Positions 46,051 through 56,402 of a DNA stretch of 64,000 nt are shown in pieces. Where the stretch lies: positions 29,455 to 93,454 of the forward strand of contig RPFO01001888.1 in NCBI GenBank assembly GCA_009746045.1, in the 5' to 3' direction. This DNA comes from Mesostigma viride (Eukaryota; Streptophyta; Mesostigmatophyceae; Mesostigmatales; Mesostigmataceae). Under the pieces are notes generated by a model. It made no database searches and was not told where the DNA came from. It worked only from the letters and a program-made list of their open reading frames with translations. A program made the position numbers and the translations under genes. How positions within the stretch are numbered: position 1 is the stretch's first letter; each line of letters starts with the position of its first letter.

Positions 46051-46707
46051 TTAAAAATATAACACGTTTACATTCGTTATCAGCTCGACAAGAGCGAAAA
46101 TGGCAAGCTCGTTGCCGTCGTCAACAAGACGACAATCTACTCCTTGTCCTTGGAGTGTCCAGTCAGGCTCTTCACGTACGAGGCGGAGTTCTCTTGTCGC
46201 CATGGCCGTGGGAGCTTGACGCTCCTCGCGGCTCCTCTTCCTGCCATTGGAAGTGGCGGTCTTTGCGTCCTCGAAACCCTTCTTTACCTCCTCCCATGCC
46301 CTGTAGAGCGCAATGGGGGAAATGCCTGGCTGGCGCTTGGACTTGGAGAAGCCATTGAGGAAATCGTCAACCATCTTAACGCACCCGTCGGCTTGGTCGA
46401 GGCGAATCCACTCGCAGCGGTCCTCGACCTTCCTCGGCTTTGCCGCATTCTTCTCGTAGACCCACTCGACGCAAATTTTTGGCGTCTTGCGGTCGACATC
46501 GTCATATCCGGCGTCGTGAATCTTGAAGACCTCGCAGGTAGGTCCGGTGCCTCCAACAGCACCTTCGTTTCCGGAAAGAAGGGAGACCTTGTGCGTCAGG
46601 TGTGCGAGCTGGTCAGATATCTTTGTCTGGCCGTCCTCGAGACCATCGAGGATTTTTCCAAGCATTGCCAACGCCTTCTCGCAAGGCCCTGCGTTTCGGG
46701 AAGCCAT
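46051..46707 (-). CDS. PLV hypothetical protein, 218 aa
   Basis: Unbroken ORF, last gene of the leftward arm. Start chosen at MASRNAGPCEKALAML; an upstream in-frame Met at 46,806 would add 33 residues. The N-terminus (KALAMLGKILDGLEDGQTK) may form a short coiled coil. The middle has an acidic/aromatic stretch (PKICVEWVYEK, RCEWIRLDQADGCVKMVDDF). A basic patch GRKRSREER precedes the C-terminus. No family recognised. The opposite-strand ORF of similar length is its shadow. Confidence 0.55.
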   Translation of the reverse strand: MASRNAGPCEKALAMLGKILDGLEDGQTKISDQLAHLTHKVSLLSGNEGAVGGTGPTCEVFKIHDAGYDDVDRKTPKICVEWVYEKNAAKPRKVEDRCEWIRLDQADGCVKMVDDFLNGFSKSKRQPGISPIALYRAWEEVKKGFEDAKTATSNGRKRSREERQAPTAMATRELRLVREEPDWTLQGQGVDCRLVDDGNELAIFALVELITNVNVLYF

Positions 46708-46857
46708 GGCTACCGGCAGAGAGCTTGGCAACGTGAGATGCGTGACTTGCACGTGATTTTGCCTATTTGTGCACAATGTGCCAAGGTCCGTTACGTCTGC
46801 TGGCACGGCCTGGACAGGACGCGAAGGTGGCTGGACTTGTACAAGTGTCGAACTTGG

Positions 46858-47061
46858 CTAAATTTCGGAGCGATGCAAGTCTAAGGTGGCCTCTACCACG
46901 TGGCGAGTTCTGGGACGTGAATTTAGGTAAAAAGACTCGTAAGCGTGCGAGTAATCAACTGGGTCACTTGTCAAGCGCCTGAACGAAGATTCTAGAGTGT
47001 CCACGAGAGTGAATTTTCCGAAGCAACCACCCATATATGATGCGCAGAAATTACTTGCCAT
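46858..47061 (-). CDS. PLV small ORF, 67 aa
   Basis: Starts MASNFCASYMGGCFG with its ATG overlapping the end of the upstream gene (ATGGCAAGTAA). This kind of overlap is common in this element. Contains glycine/cysteine-rich start and LYLNSR-like C-terminal text; no family recognised. Confidence 0.4.
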   Translation of the reverse strand: MASNFCASYMGGCFGKFTLVDTLESSFRRLTSDPVDYSHAYESFYLNSRPRTRHVVEATLDLHRSEI

Positions 47062-47561
47062 GACATTTGCATTTATTAAAACCTCGCACCCTCTCAAATT
47101 GTAACACGCAGACGAAAGAATCGTATGCAGCAACGTTTTGATATTCCGTGTCTCCTACGTCCCTATCTATGTGGGCCAACCTTATCTCCAGAATGCCCCC
47201 GTTCCTAAAGAGATGTGGATTCCTCAAATTGAAATATGCGTGATCATTGATCAAAGAATAGTCGAAAGTGGTCGTTGTTGCTGTTGCTTTTTTGCATATT
47301 TCTGATCCCAACACAACCCCCTGGTCCAAATTGTGCTCACCACCCAAGAAACTGGGGATACCAAGCCAATGAGCACGTGAGGGGGGTGCTTTCGATTCCT
47401 GCAATGGACGCAAAGTGAAGCCCGCCTCTCCAATCCCCGTCAATGATGGGAGCACTTGGATCTGGCTTAATTTTAAAACGAAATGCCGCATTGTCAACGT
47501 CACTGTCACTCGATGAAGCCTCGCTGTCAAGTACTATCTGGTAATAATTTGGATAGTCCAT
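47051..47561 (-). CDS. PLV virion-type protein, split frame
   Basis: N-terminal part MDYPNYYQIVLDSEAS...FRFKIKPD (47,561-~47,340) and C-terminal part (NDHAYFNLRNPHLFRNG, DSFVCVLQFERV; to 47,051) are in different frames but read as one ~169-aa protein, with the break near 47,345. Composition is beta-rich with no charged tails, as in capsid-associated proteins of PLVs. Exact role unknown. Confidence 0.5.
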
Positions 47562-47599
47562 TGCTTACATGATATGGATAGATATTTAGTTATAGAGGC

Positions 47600-49565
47600 C
47601 TACGCTGGAGGAGTTAACGGTGCCCCCCACTTGGCTGCGAGGTAGCCGCGTATCAGCTCAAGCTCCGCTGACGTTTTGGCGGTGTTGTAGATAAGGATCT
47701 CGCCAATCCACCCATCAAAAGCACGACTCGCGTTGGACGTGTCTCCTCCAATAGAGATTCCCGAACCAGTTGTAGGGTCCGATCCCACTCTGTCATACCG
47801 GGTCGTCCGTCGAAGCGGGTGAGAAAGGCGTTTGTACTGCTGTTGCATGAAAGCGCCAGACGTGTGTTATTATCAAAGAACTGAGCCCTGGTGCTCACGG
47901 TTTCGTACACGGGAGGAAGAAGAGAACGACTGCTCTCTGACTGATAAGACATGAGATAACAATTGCCGTTCGACGATCCAAGCATATAACCTCTAATACC
48001 CGTAAAACTCCCTATTTCTGGATACGTTGCAGTCGTTAGCTGTTTGGCGACTATAAAAACACTCGCACTTACCCCGACCGCGTTCCAGAAATTGTTCACG
48101 GACTCCAACAAGCCAGACCGCGAGTTAATAAAACGGAGGGACCGTTTCGAGTTCAGCTCCGCCGTATCCAGTGTCGGGCACTTGGCGGAAGTTGCCTGCG
48201 TCACGTGGTACCCGTTCGGCCCCTTGTCGTTCACGCGCATCACGTTCCCACCTGTCGTGTTTTGCTGGGTTGTGCCCGACGTGTCGCTGAACACCGTGGC
48301 GCTGTCGGACGGATCGTACCACGCGAACAGATTGGGGTCTGTTGCGGGGTTGTAAACTGGCGTATACGTAAAAGTAAGCGAGTTAGACGCCGAGTTCCCA
48401 TGGCCCGACACGGAGTCTGTCGCCGCGTTGGCACCCACGCTGACGGTCGTCAGTGTGTTCGAGGTTCCTGACACGTCGAACGTGTAAAACGCCGCGTTTA
48501 CCTGCACCAAGTTGGACGCCGTCCCGTTGGTAACGACGATGTCCCCGAGCGCAAAACCAGTGACTGACCGGCTGAAGGTAGCCGTCACGCCGACTGGGCT
48601 CGCGGACGGTGTTGCCCCGGCCGAAGTCGCGAGGGTGACGGTAGGCGGCGGGGAGTAGGTGAACGCGACCGTGTTGGACTCGGCGTTTGTGACCCCGAAT
48701 TCGCCTACCGTCGTGCCATCGACCACCCTCACGGTCGTCTGGGAGTATGGAGTGGTCGGTGTCACTGCGAACTGGTATGATGCCCCGGTACCGGTTACCG
48801 ACGACGCTGTTCCGTTGTTCACGTAGATGTCCCGCTACCAAACCCAGTCACGGGCTTGTCAAATGTGACATCCATTGTGACGGGGCTTGTGGTTGGATAC
48901 GTCCCTGCAGCTGTAGATAGAGCGACCGTGATAGGTGGAGGGCTCAGTGTGAATGTTAGAGTATTGGATGCGTCGTTTCCACCGTCCACCACATCCACTC
49001 CCACGCTAACAGTGGTGGGGGTGTATGCCGTGACGGGAGTGACCGAGAATGTATAAGATGAACCACTGCCTGTCAACGAGGAAGCGGTCCCATTGGTAAC
49101 TACTATGTCGTCTATGGAAAAACCAGCTATGGACTTACTGAAAGTGGCAGCCACTGCGATAGGGCTCGCAGTAGGATTAGCGCCTGCCGTTGTAGCAAGT
49201 GTGACGGTGGTGGAAGGAGGGGTGTAGGTAAATGATAACAGGTTGGATTCGTCGTTATATGCCCCAGAAACCCCTGTTACCTTATTTTCTTTCACGGAAA
49301 CCGTGGTTGGGATCGAACCTGTGATATTTGTTATATCAAAAAAATACGTCGCCGGTGCACCTAAAAAGAGGTCGACTGCCGTTCCGTTTGTCACGTCAAT
49401 GTCTGATAGATCAAAACCAGTGACGTCTTCATTAAATGTCGCCATCACGAAAACGGGGACATTCGATGGTGTAAGGTCCACTGTTGATAACCCAACCGTG
49501 ACCGAGGTACTAGGAACGCGTCGTTTATATAAAAGAGCGGGGCATATACCACTATCCAGCAACAT
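47600..49565 (-). CDS. PLV adhesin: Ig-like repeats plus LamG domain, split frame
   Basis: About 655 codons in three frames, breaks near 48,831-48,833 and 47,800-47,802, both in G/C runs. N-terminal two thirds: four or more tandem ~90-residue Ig-like repeats with the signature FS.S..GF...DI.VTNGTAS.L...G..Y.F.V, resembling bacterial Ig-like domains. C-terminal third: LamG/concanavalin-A-like fold (LFAWYDPSDS start, then FDGWIGEILIYNTAKTSAEL end). No membrane segment. A surface fibre or receptor-binding protein is the natural inference. Possible bacterial origin of the Ig repeats. Confidence 0.7.
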
Positions 49566-49584
49566 TTGTATAGACTAATCGTCG

Positions 49585-49755
49585 TTATTTTTTTTGGTTT
49601 GGTAGCGGATACTTGAAGGTGGGGAGAAGGGGCAATGCTCGTCTAGCTGGCATTGTCATGGACAGACCAGAATCTGCCATTTCAGGAATGTCAAAAATCA
49701 ACTTCAACCTGTTAAACGGATTAGCTGTGATGCTAGGGTCTCGAAAGTAGTCCAT
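49585..49755 (-). CDS. PLV small ORF, 56 aa
   Basis: Complete ORF MDYFRDPSITANPFNRLKLI...YPLPNQKK between the capsid and adhesin genes. Proline-rich, basic C-terminus. It fills the gap neatly (28 bp from the capsid stop, 19 bp from the adhesin start). No family recognised; possibly a capsid cement or scaffolding peptide. Confidence 0.5.
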   Translation of the reverse strand: MDYFRDPSITANPFNRLKLIFDIPEMADSGLSMTMPARRALPLLPTFKYPLPNQKK

Positions 49756-49783
49756 CGTTTGTCATTACACACGTATATATTTT

Positions 49784-51073
49784 TTAGAGGTACACGGCTG
49801 CCTGCCTGCCTGCAGCGATGTCCATCTTTGATTCGCATTCCGTGAAGATGTAGGAAATGCAGTCCGTTGCTCCCTTCTCGACTCGCAGCGTGACCACCGA
49901 TGCCGTGCCACGAAGGTCAAGGCCGCTCATGTACTCTGGACCGGCACACGGCATATTAAGGTGACACGCCATCGTGAAGTTGTTGTTTAGCCACGTGGTA
50001 GGAGTCATGCCCTCCCGGACACAGGACAAGACATTCCCCTGGTCACCGAACGCGGACAACAGATTGATCCACGCCTCGGTTGCGTTCGTACGGTATCCAG
50101 GCGCTAGGTTGGATCCGTTGATGTCGTATTGGTAGGAAGTCATACCATCCGCGATGTGATTGAACATCGTATTGCCAGATGCGTTGGTCACGTCCGCGCC
50201 GGCAGCAACCTGAATCGCCAGGAGTTTGCTGGCGGACGCGGAAGACAGCGACGCCTTGATGGCATAGGGAGTGCGAGTCCCGAGCGACTGTTTGGTGGAC
50301 TGCCACGTCCGCCACTTGAAGGAGAGAGTTCCACCCTCGGCAAGCCTGGACGAGAAAATCTGGCCCACGATATCTCTTGGAACCTGTACGTGTCGATGCT
50401 AAAGTGGATGTTGCTCAGTTCGAAACCAACCCCGTTCCTGCGTCAACGGCCACGATGCCACCAGCAGCAGCTGCTTGCGCCACGCTAGGAAGCATCACCC
50501 CTCCGTCCATGAGTGTGATTCGGATCTCGATGGGGGGGAAGAGACTCAGATCCACGATCCGAGGCTCGCCACTCAGGAATCCCAAAAAGTGGTCAATGAC
50601 GCCGTCCACTGCGGTGTTTGCCTTCACGTTGTTTGTGAGAGCGCCAGCCGCATCAGCAATGACGATGTTGTTATTCTTCGACCAACCAGCGGGAGCCTGC
50701 GCGAGATTGTACTCGACACCGCCGTGCACCGAGAGCAGCGTATGGAACAGCTGGGAGTAGTCGTTGATGCTGTCGACGGTCTGACCTCCTGCCAGTACCT
50801 CGAGGCGCCTGATGATGGAGGACGTGTACGCGGGGAACTTGCGAACCCCGCCGTGGTCGTGGGGGTCCCCGTGAAAAACATTGCGAAGGAGTGCAAGTCC
50901 ACGAACCCGGACGTGGGGAGGCGGACCGCGACCACAGACCCTTGTTTGATGCCGTCGCTTGCTGAGAGGGTGCTGAGATGGACTCGTTGAGTCGTGTGCT
51001 GACCCAGCGCCTTCACGAGGTATTGCATGGACTTGGGGATAGCGCGCGAGTACCAGGAATTGTCCGAAGCCAT
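49784..51073 (-). CDS. Putative PLV major capsid protein, split frame
   Basis: About 430 codons. Starts MASDNSWYSRAIPKSM; continues RLPTSGFVDLHSFAMFF, then SSIIRRLEVLAGGQTVDSIN and YSQLFHTLLS, NNIVIADAAGAL, FLGFLSGEPRIVDLSLFPPI, FELSNIHFSIDTYR, and C-terminal TLSFKWRTWQS...GTASVVTLRVEK. Order, length and position beside the penton-like and small amphipathic genes match PLV double jelly-roll capsid proteins; no search was possible. Breaks lie at G/C runs near 50,847, 50,431 and 50,384, and each would be healed by one more base in the run. The call rests on pattern and context. Confidence 0.65.
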
Positions 51074-51103
51074 AGATTGTGTATACATTCGAATGAGATA
51101 TTT

Positions 51104-51460
51104 TTACTGAAGAAGCTGGCCGAGTATGGGATTTTTTACCTTCGCTCCATCAACCCGTCTTTCGAGGTTGGACAAGGCGCTCAGACCAGTGTTTGCGACC
51201 GAGTACGCTTTCCCGAGCAGCGTACTCTTCGCGATCATGTTGGATGGGATGTGTCCGAGCGCGGAATCGACAATGCCCGCCGCCTGTTTGGCAGCCCGCG
51301 CCCCGTCGCCAATTTTTGAGATGACTTCGCCAGCGACGTGCCCGGCTTTCTTGACAGCTGACACGATGGCCGCCCCGTCGCCGACCCTCTTGATAGCGTT
51401 GCCGGCAAACTCTCCCACGCGTCTAGCCACGTTTCCGATTGCTCCAAAATTAACTTTCAT
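51104..51460 (-). CDS. PLV small amphipathic virion protein
   Basis: Intact 118-aa ORF, start MKVNFGAIGNVARRV chosen because its ATGAAAGTTAA overlaps the stop of the upstream gene. Gly/Ala-rich with repeated amphipathic helices (RRVGEFAGNAIKRVGDGAA, KAGHVAGEVISKIGDGA). Size, composition and place next to the capsid gene recall adenovirus pVI-like membrane-active internal proteins of PLVs and Polintons. That role is inference. Confidence 0.5.
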   Translation of the reverse strand: MKVNFGAIGNVARRVGEFAGNAIKRVGDGAAIVSAVKKAGHVAGEVISKIGDGARAAKQAAGIVDSALGHIPSNMIAKSTLLGKAYSVANTGLSALSNLERRVDGAKVKNPILGQLLQ

Positions 51461-52406
51461 CGTCCTCGATAGTACTAGATGGCTGAGAAATAAATCTGGT
51501 TTGTGGCTGGACGGTCCTGTCAAGGGCCATATACTTCAAAACGCTCCCGATCTTCCTCGCCTCTATTCCCATCGCCTTCTGAGGGCTTATGCGGAAGGAG
51601 AGCTGAAGAGCCCAATCCGAGTAGACAGTTATAGGAGCGTCGTCCTCGTCGAGCAGTCGGATCGTGATGTTGCTGGGAGAGTCCTTGAGATGCTGCCACA
51701 AAGGGGTCGCTGCCTGCCAAACAATGGGTTCTAAGAACTGCGACATGTTGGGACAGACGGCCAAAAGGCCTCCATATCCCGTGCCTGTCGACGATGATAT
51801 CACGTTTCCTCGAACGATGTCGCTGTATACATACACCATTCTCAGTCTCCCATTCGTTGCTGGCCGGTTGCTAGCGAGGACACCTGTGAAAGGATATGAT
51901 CCTTCCATGAGCCCCAACACCCGGCCCGTGGGCTCATCCACCGCGACAGAGAACTCGGTGGCATTTGTCACGGTAAAAGACTAGTCGCCCTGTTGTACGT
52001 GACCGAGAACCCAGGATCTACCGCCTTCAAAGCTTCCTCTATGTTTTTTCGGTTTTCGATAGTCGTGTACGAGCCGAGCGGCAAGGTCACCTTCGTAGGG
52101 GACTCGCTGCCAGACAAACGGACAGTGAAGTATCGGTTTCCTTCGCTGATGTGAGTCTGTTCAAACGGGATGGTCATGAGGGTAAGCCCGACGTCGTGAT
52201 AATCGTCAAGGAGTCCCGCCGGGATGTCCCATACCGGATCCACTAGCGTCCCGCGAGTTCGGTTCTCCGTGCGAAGAGTGAGTGTCAGCGTTTCCTGGAT
52301 GAACTCCTTCATCGGCCACTTCTTCTGACAATAGCTCAGAAGTAATTTCGTTTGTCCCAAAAACCTTGACGACGCCTTCCTCAATTTTCGCCGATGCCCT
52401 TTTCAT
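51450..52406 (-). CDS. PLV penton/minor-capsid-like protein, split frame
   Basis: About 318 codons in three frames: MKRASAKIEEGVVKVFG (52,406 on), then EFIQETLTLTLRTENRTRG...DDYHDVGLTLMTIPFE...SYTTIENRKNIEEAL, then EPTGRVLGLMEGSYPFTG...RMVYVYSDIVRGN...NITIRLLDEDDAPITVYSD. The VYSDIV and RLLDEDD..PI blocks resemble a protein family common in Polintons/PLVs, often called minor capsid. Breaks lie near 52,335 and 51,980. The start ATG overlaps the stop of the small upstream ORF (ATGA). Confidence 0.5.
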
Positions 52407-52547
52407 GGCGCGCCTTGTCTTCCCTGTGAGTGGCTTCTTCTACAGTAGAGCATGGCTGCCTCAATGAACTCTCGGGACATTTGGATGGAGGGTCATCCAT
52501 TGAGAGATCTCGAGCATCTCGGCGTCAGTGAACAGCGGGCTGCTCAT
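52403..52547 (-). CDS. PLV micro-ORF, ~47 aa, split frame
   Basis: MSSPLFTDAEMLEISQWMTL in one frame and SREFIEAAMLYCRR... in the next read as one small protein with a single shift near 52,480. Its end overlaps the next gene by ATGA and it begins 3 bp from the stop of the zinc-finger gene. Weak but positionally attractive. Confidence 0.35.
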
Positions 52548-52549
52548 GT

Positions 52550-53053
52550 TTACTCTTCTGTGAGATTTTTTTCAGCGCCTTCTTTTGGAATTCCCACGAC
52601 CGTGTTGTGGACCCTCCTGAGATGCAGCAGGAGGTTTTTTTCGTTTGCGAACGTGCTCTTACACCCGGGTTGTGGGCATTTCCACCTCGCGCCTCCCACC
52701 TGGACTCGTTTCCCGACAGGTACACCCGCAGGCTCCGGGGGTGCCGCCACTGCTTCATCGACGACAACCGGTTCGGGAGCCGGCGCGACAGGGGCCGGTT
52801 GGGCATACGCGGACAATGGGGGGTACGCGACCGGTCTAGAGTTCGCCATCACTGACGCCATGAGAAGGGCATCCTTGAACCCTCGCGCCTCTGCGACCTT
52901 CCCTTTGTTCACCGCTCTTCGGACCGGCGCGCTGTGGATGACAATGGTGTTGGTCGATGAAGCGGTCACCTGCGACTGGGGTGCGACCTTACGCTTCGGT
53001 TTTCCCCTTTTACTTGAAGGACGGCGCCGTGCTGATTTCTGACGCCTTGCCAT
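52550..53053 (-). CDS. PLV basic C2H2 zinc-finger core-like protein
   Basis: Intact 167-aa ORF. Residues 2-23 are extremely basic (RRQKSARRRPSSKRGKPKRK), as in viral core or protamine-like proteins. A long Pro/Ala/Val linker follows. Residues ~124-147 form one classic C2H2 finger (CPQPGC...FANEKNLLLHLRRVH: Cys-x4-Cys-x12-His-x4-His). Likely binds viral DNA in the virion or acts as a regulator. Unbroken, unlike its neighbours. Confidence 0.65.
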   Translation of the reverse strand: MARRQKSARRRPSSKRGKPKRKVAPQSQVTASSTNTIVIHSAPVRRAVNKGKVAEARGFKDALLMASVMANSRPVAYPPLSAYAQPAPVAPAPEPVVVDEAVAAPPEPAGVPVGKRVQVGGARWKCPQPGCKSTFANEKNLLLHLRRVHNTVVGIPKEGAEKNLTEE

Positions 53054-53065
53054 TTCTGCATATAA

Positions 53066-53572
53066 TCATAGATTTTTATAACGTCCAAGTGAGGGTCTTG
53101 TTAGTCGACACGGCCATTTTTCCAGCGCGCGACTTGCAAAACGCCGTAGAGACGCTATGTTTGTTGACGTGTCAGTGGTGATGCGAGGAATCCGCAATGC
53201 GATTTCAAACACCCCGTCATCCTCCTCGTATCCTGAAACAACATTCCAGTTGCTGCCAATTATAACGTTTACCGGCCAGACGGACAGGCCGCTAGCCGTT
53301 AAGCGATATGGGTTTGATATGTCGAGAATCGTTGGTGGGTTGTTATCAAATGTTAACCTGACAAGGATATTGGTCAACGCGGTCGGAAGAGTTAGTTCCG
53401 ATTGTGTGGCCGGGTCGTGGAAAGACATCACGGCCACAGGGGCGCCGTGCCAAAATTGCGGAAGCGGGTAGTCGTATATGGGCTGCCTCAGACCGACCAA
53501 AGAATCTGCTTCCAATATCGTGTGCGATATACGCCTAGTTTCTCGGACATCTTCATACAGGGCCACGTCCAT
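53066..53572 (-). CDS. PLV hypothetical protein, 168 aa
   Basis: Unbroken ORF MDVALYEDVRETRRISH...NRLTFDNNPP-like beta-rich middle (ILVRLTFDNNPPTILDIS, WPVNVIIGSNWNVVSG), basic C-terminus. Lies 13 bp upstream of the zinc-finger gene in the virion-gene block. Probably a structural protein; no family recognised. Confidence 0.5.
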   Translation of the reverse strand: MDVALYEDVRETRRISHTILEADSLVGLRQPIYDYPLPQFWHGAPVAVMSFHDPATQSELTLPTALTNILVRLTFDNNPPTILDISNPYRLTASGLSVWPVNVIIGSNWNVVSGYEEDDGVFEIALRIPRITTDTSTNIASLRRFASRALEKWPCRLTRPSLGRYKNL

Positions 53573-53619
53573 CCCGTGATTGCCGCCAATTGACGACAGG
53601 CTTGAACCATAATAGTAGC

Positions 53620-56378
53620 TTAGGCTAGAAGCAAATAAAAGCGGGTCGGGCCAGATACTGTTGGATCTAATACCTGGAACGTCACGGTCGCCAAATGGAT
53701 CATACCAGTAACTGGAGGATCAACCAGTGAAATATGATCACAGGTTATGTCAACGTACGACGAGGATTTTGAATTGTCGTTGTAGAAAAACCGCCAGTCC
53801 ACGCTTCTCCAACGACTACGCTGATAAGCAACGGATCATTGCTCAACTTGGTGTTTGAAAATCCAAGTCTTACATAAAACTTCCTTACCGACTGACGAGC
53901 TGGTAGAATCCCATATATTTTGGCAGTATATTGGTTCATTTGCACGCCGTATTGAACATCGGGACACTTAACAACCGTGCGGATGACACTCTCATTCGTG
54001 AGTGTTAGCTCCTTAAACCAAGTATCCGCCACACCCGGTACGGGTTTTGTGACGCTATATTTGCCAAAAATGCTACAATTCCTCGACGAGGTGGACCTGT
54101 GACGCAGCTCCAACACGTCTCCGACGGCTGTGTACGATCCGGATGGGTTGTTGGTTTTTAGAGAGTCGAACTCTATGTCTTGTAGGTCATCTTTGATTGG
54201 CCAGACATACGCGCCGTGGTACTCTCCGCTCAAGTGGAAACTGGTCGGAGGGGCATCGGAATGTACGGGTCAAGAATGTCTGTAGGGTGGTTGTAAATAT
54301 ACCGGACGAGTTTGAGATTTTAGTCATGTCACAGTTTTGAGGAGTTGTTTTGGATATATAACGCTCCACCTTCCCATCCGATTTTCTTCGAAATGCCACC
54401 CAGTAGCTGTTTTGTTGTCTCCATGATGAGTTTAACGTGTATCGAACCTTCGACTTCAGATTGTCAAACAGGTCGAGTGCATAGTCACTATGGTGCAGAT
54501 TGATACCCAGCATACCCCAATGCGTCGTAGCCGCATTTCTCCAATTCTGATGGGCATCTGTCGTGGCCGGGTGATATTTATTCGTCAAAGACATAGTATT
54601 TTCTGCAAACGAGACGAAAGCATCGTTGCTGCCCAAATATAGCCGAAAACACAATAGAAATGGGCCGTCGATGAGCTGCTCTGAAAAAACAACACATTTG
54701 CTTGGTGCCGGAGTGGCTGTTTTTACAAAAAAGAATTTTTCGGGAGACCCTTCAAAGTAGTATTTCGAAGCTTCTGCTTGCAGCGTGGTCACGGAGTGGC
54801 GCGAGAATGATTCTAGAGAATGGAGCGTCGTAGCGGGGCCGTCTATCTCCACGGTCTCTCCTGACAGGTTTGGCGAGTCCTTTACGGTTACGATCCTGTA
54901 TCTGAGTTCTACATCATCGCCTTCGGATGGATTTTGAAACGTCGTTGTCTTCAACGTCCCATCCAAGGCCCCTTGAGATACTCCGTTCGCCAACAGATGA
55001 AAACCGGTGAGAGGAGGCAACGACTTTCCCCACCCCACATCATGGTCTGCGTAGACGCCGTTGATCGCGATTTTTACAGGATTTAGATATGAAATGTAGG
55101 AACTTGGTGTCCGGATGCCGGAGTGCAGTTGGCTCATTTTTGAAACGCATACCATCACCCCTCCTTTGTGGGTGGTGTAGGAGGTGAGGGTCGAGTCGTT
55201 GTAGACGTCTATCTCGTAGTTCATATACTTGTTACTATCTGCCGCGACTGGCGCGGTGATTACGGCGTCTTCCCCGCGCAGTCCCCCGTTTTGCGAGAGG
55301 GAGACTCCGCCGATGGTCGGAGTGGTCGGCGTGAGCTGGGTGGAATTCATGTACCACCTGATGGGGAGTTTGCGTTGGTATGCGAAGGGGGTCGTCATCT
55401 TTATGCCCTGTTTGAGGGTCGTTCCCTCTACGACCTCCCAATTAGCGGTGGTTGGATTGGTGCTCCAGTAGAGTGCGTTCACAGGGTCAATCGGACCCAT
55501 TCGCCAGTCCGTCAGTGGCGAGTATGTACGCGTGATGGTGAAGGATCTCCCAGTTAGTGGAAGGCGCGGTTGTCGTCGCGAATCGTGGCGAAAGACAACA
55601 ACTCCACGCGGAGAGGGAGGCCGTTAAATCGAGATCCGCCGAGACCATAGAAAGAGTCGGAAAAGTATGGATATCCTACCTCTCCGTCCACAACGCTCTC
55701 CCCCGTGCGCGCCTGGGTCGTGTGGTAGTCGCGATAGGTAAACTTACAGATTCCACTCGCGTCGCCATTCGTAACGTTGTAGGGCAGCTGGACTCGCACA
55801 TCCTGGTCATTGATGACGTTGAACGCGTTTTGGTGCGACACGGTCGTCCCGTCTTCGAGATGGAGGACGAAATCCCCGTTCAAGTTAGCTATCGACGTTT
55901 TGCCTACCCCGTGTTGGTCAAAAAGGTAGTCCAATTGCGCGCGGGTCAGGACTCTGCCACCAGGGTCTAGCAACGTATCAGGGCTAAAGTCGAAGACGTG
56001 GTACTGGGTTGCTCCCACTTTCGCCGTAAGGTAAGGTTCATTTAGAGTGAGATCGTCGACTAAAGTAGTCCCTGATTTAAAATAGGAATACCCATTCACG
56101 ACGAGACTGTAAGCAAGTTCCGATGGGTCGCTTGCGGTCTCGTCGTCGTAATTGTCTCCGAGTCGCACATTTGTCGGCTGGCTCGGGTAGAAAATTTTGA
56201 ATCCGTCGACAACGAGTGACTCATCGAATGGATGTGAAGTGCCAAGAAGTAACGTAACGCTAGCTTGAAGCCCATCTATGTCTGTTTCGATGTTAGAAAC
56301 ACGCTCCTCCATTTCAGGGTCGAGCGTTAACCCGGTGGCGAGATTGGTCGGTCTGCTCAATGTTGTTAGAACGACCAT
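53620..56378 (-). CDS. PLV large fibre-like virion protein, split frame
   Basis: About 920 codons in four consecutive frame segments: 56,378-55,554; ~55,560-54,187; ~54,233-53,745; ~53,802-53,620. The shifts lie near 55,563, 54,230 and 53,800. The N-terminus (EMEERVSNIETDIDGLQASV) predicts a short coiled coil, as at the base of trimeric fibres. The rest is beta-rich with repeated G/S/T/Y segments and no membrane span. It is the largest virion-arm gene, first in the leftward unit. Spike, fibre or large minor capsid are all possible; no domain recognised. Confidence 0.5.
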
Positions 56379-56402
56379 TTATTATCTACCTAGAATATAA
56401 AC
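56379..56402. promoter_or_regulatory. Divergent 24-bp spacer between the two viral arms
   Basis: Only 24 bp (TTATTATCTACCTAGAATATAAAC) separate the start codons of the leftward virion arm and the rightward replication arm. It must form the core of a bidirectional promoter; AT-rich with a TATAAA on the plus strand. Confidence 0.5.

Noticed and set aside
46144-46884. 246-aa plus-strand ORF in the viral element
   Set aside because: Opposite-strand shadow of the leftward gene 46,051-46,707; runs against the arm and has no protein-like motif.
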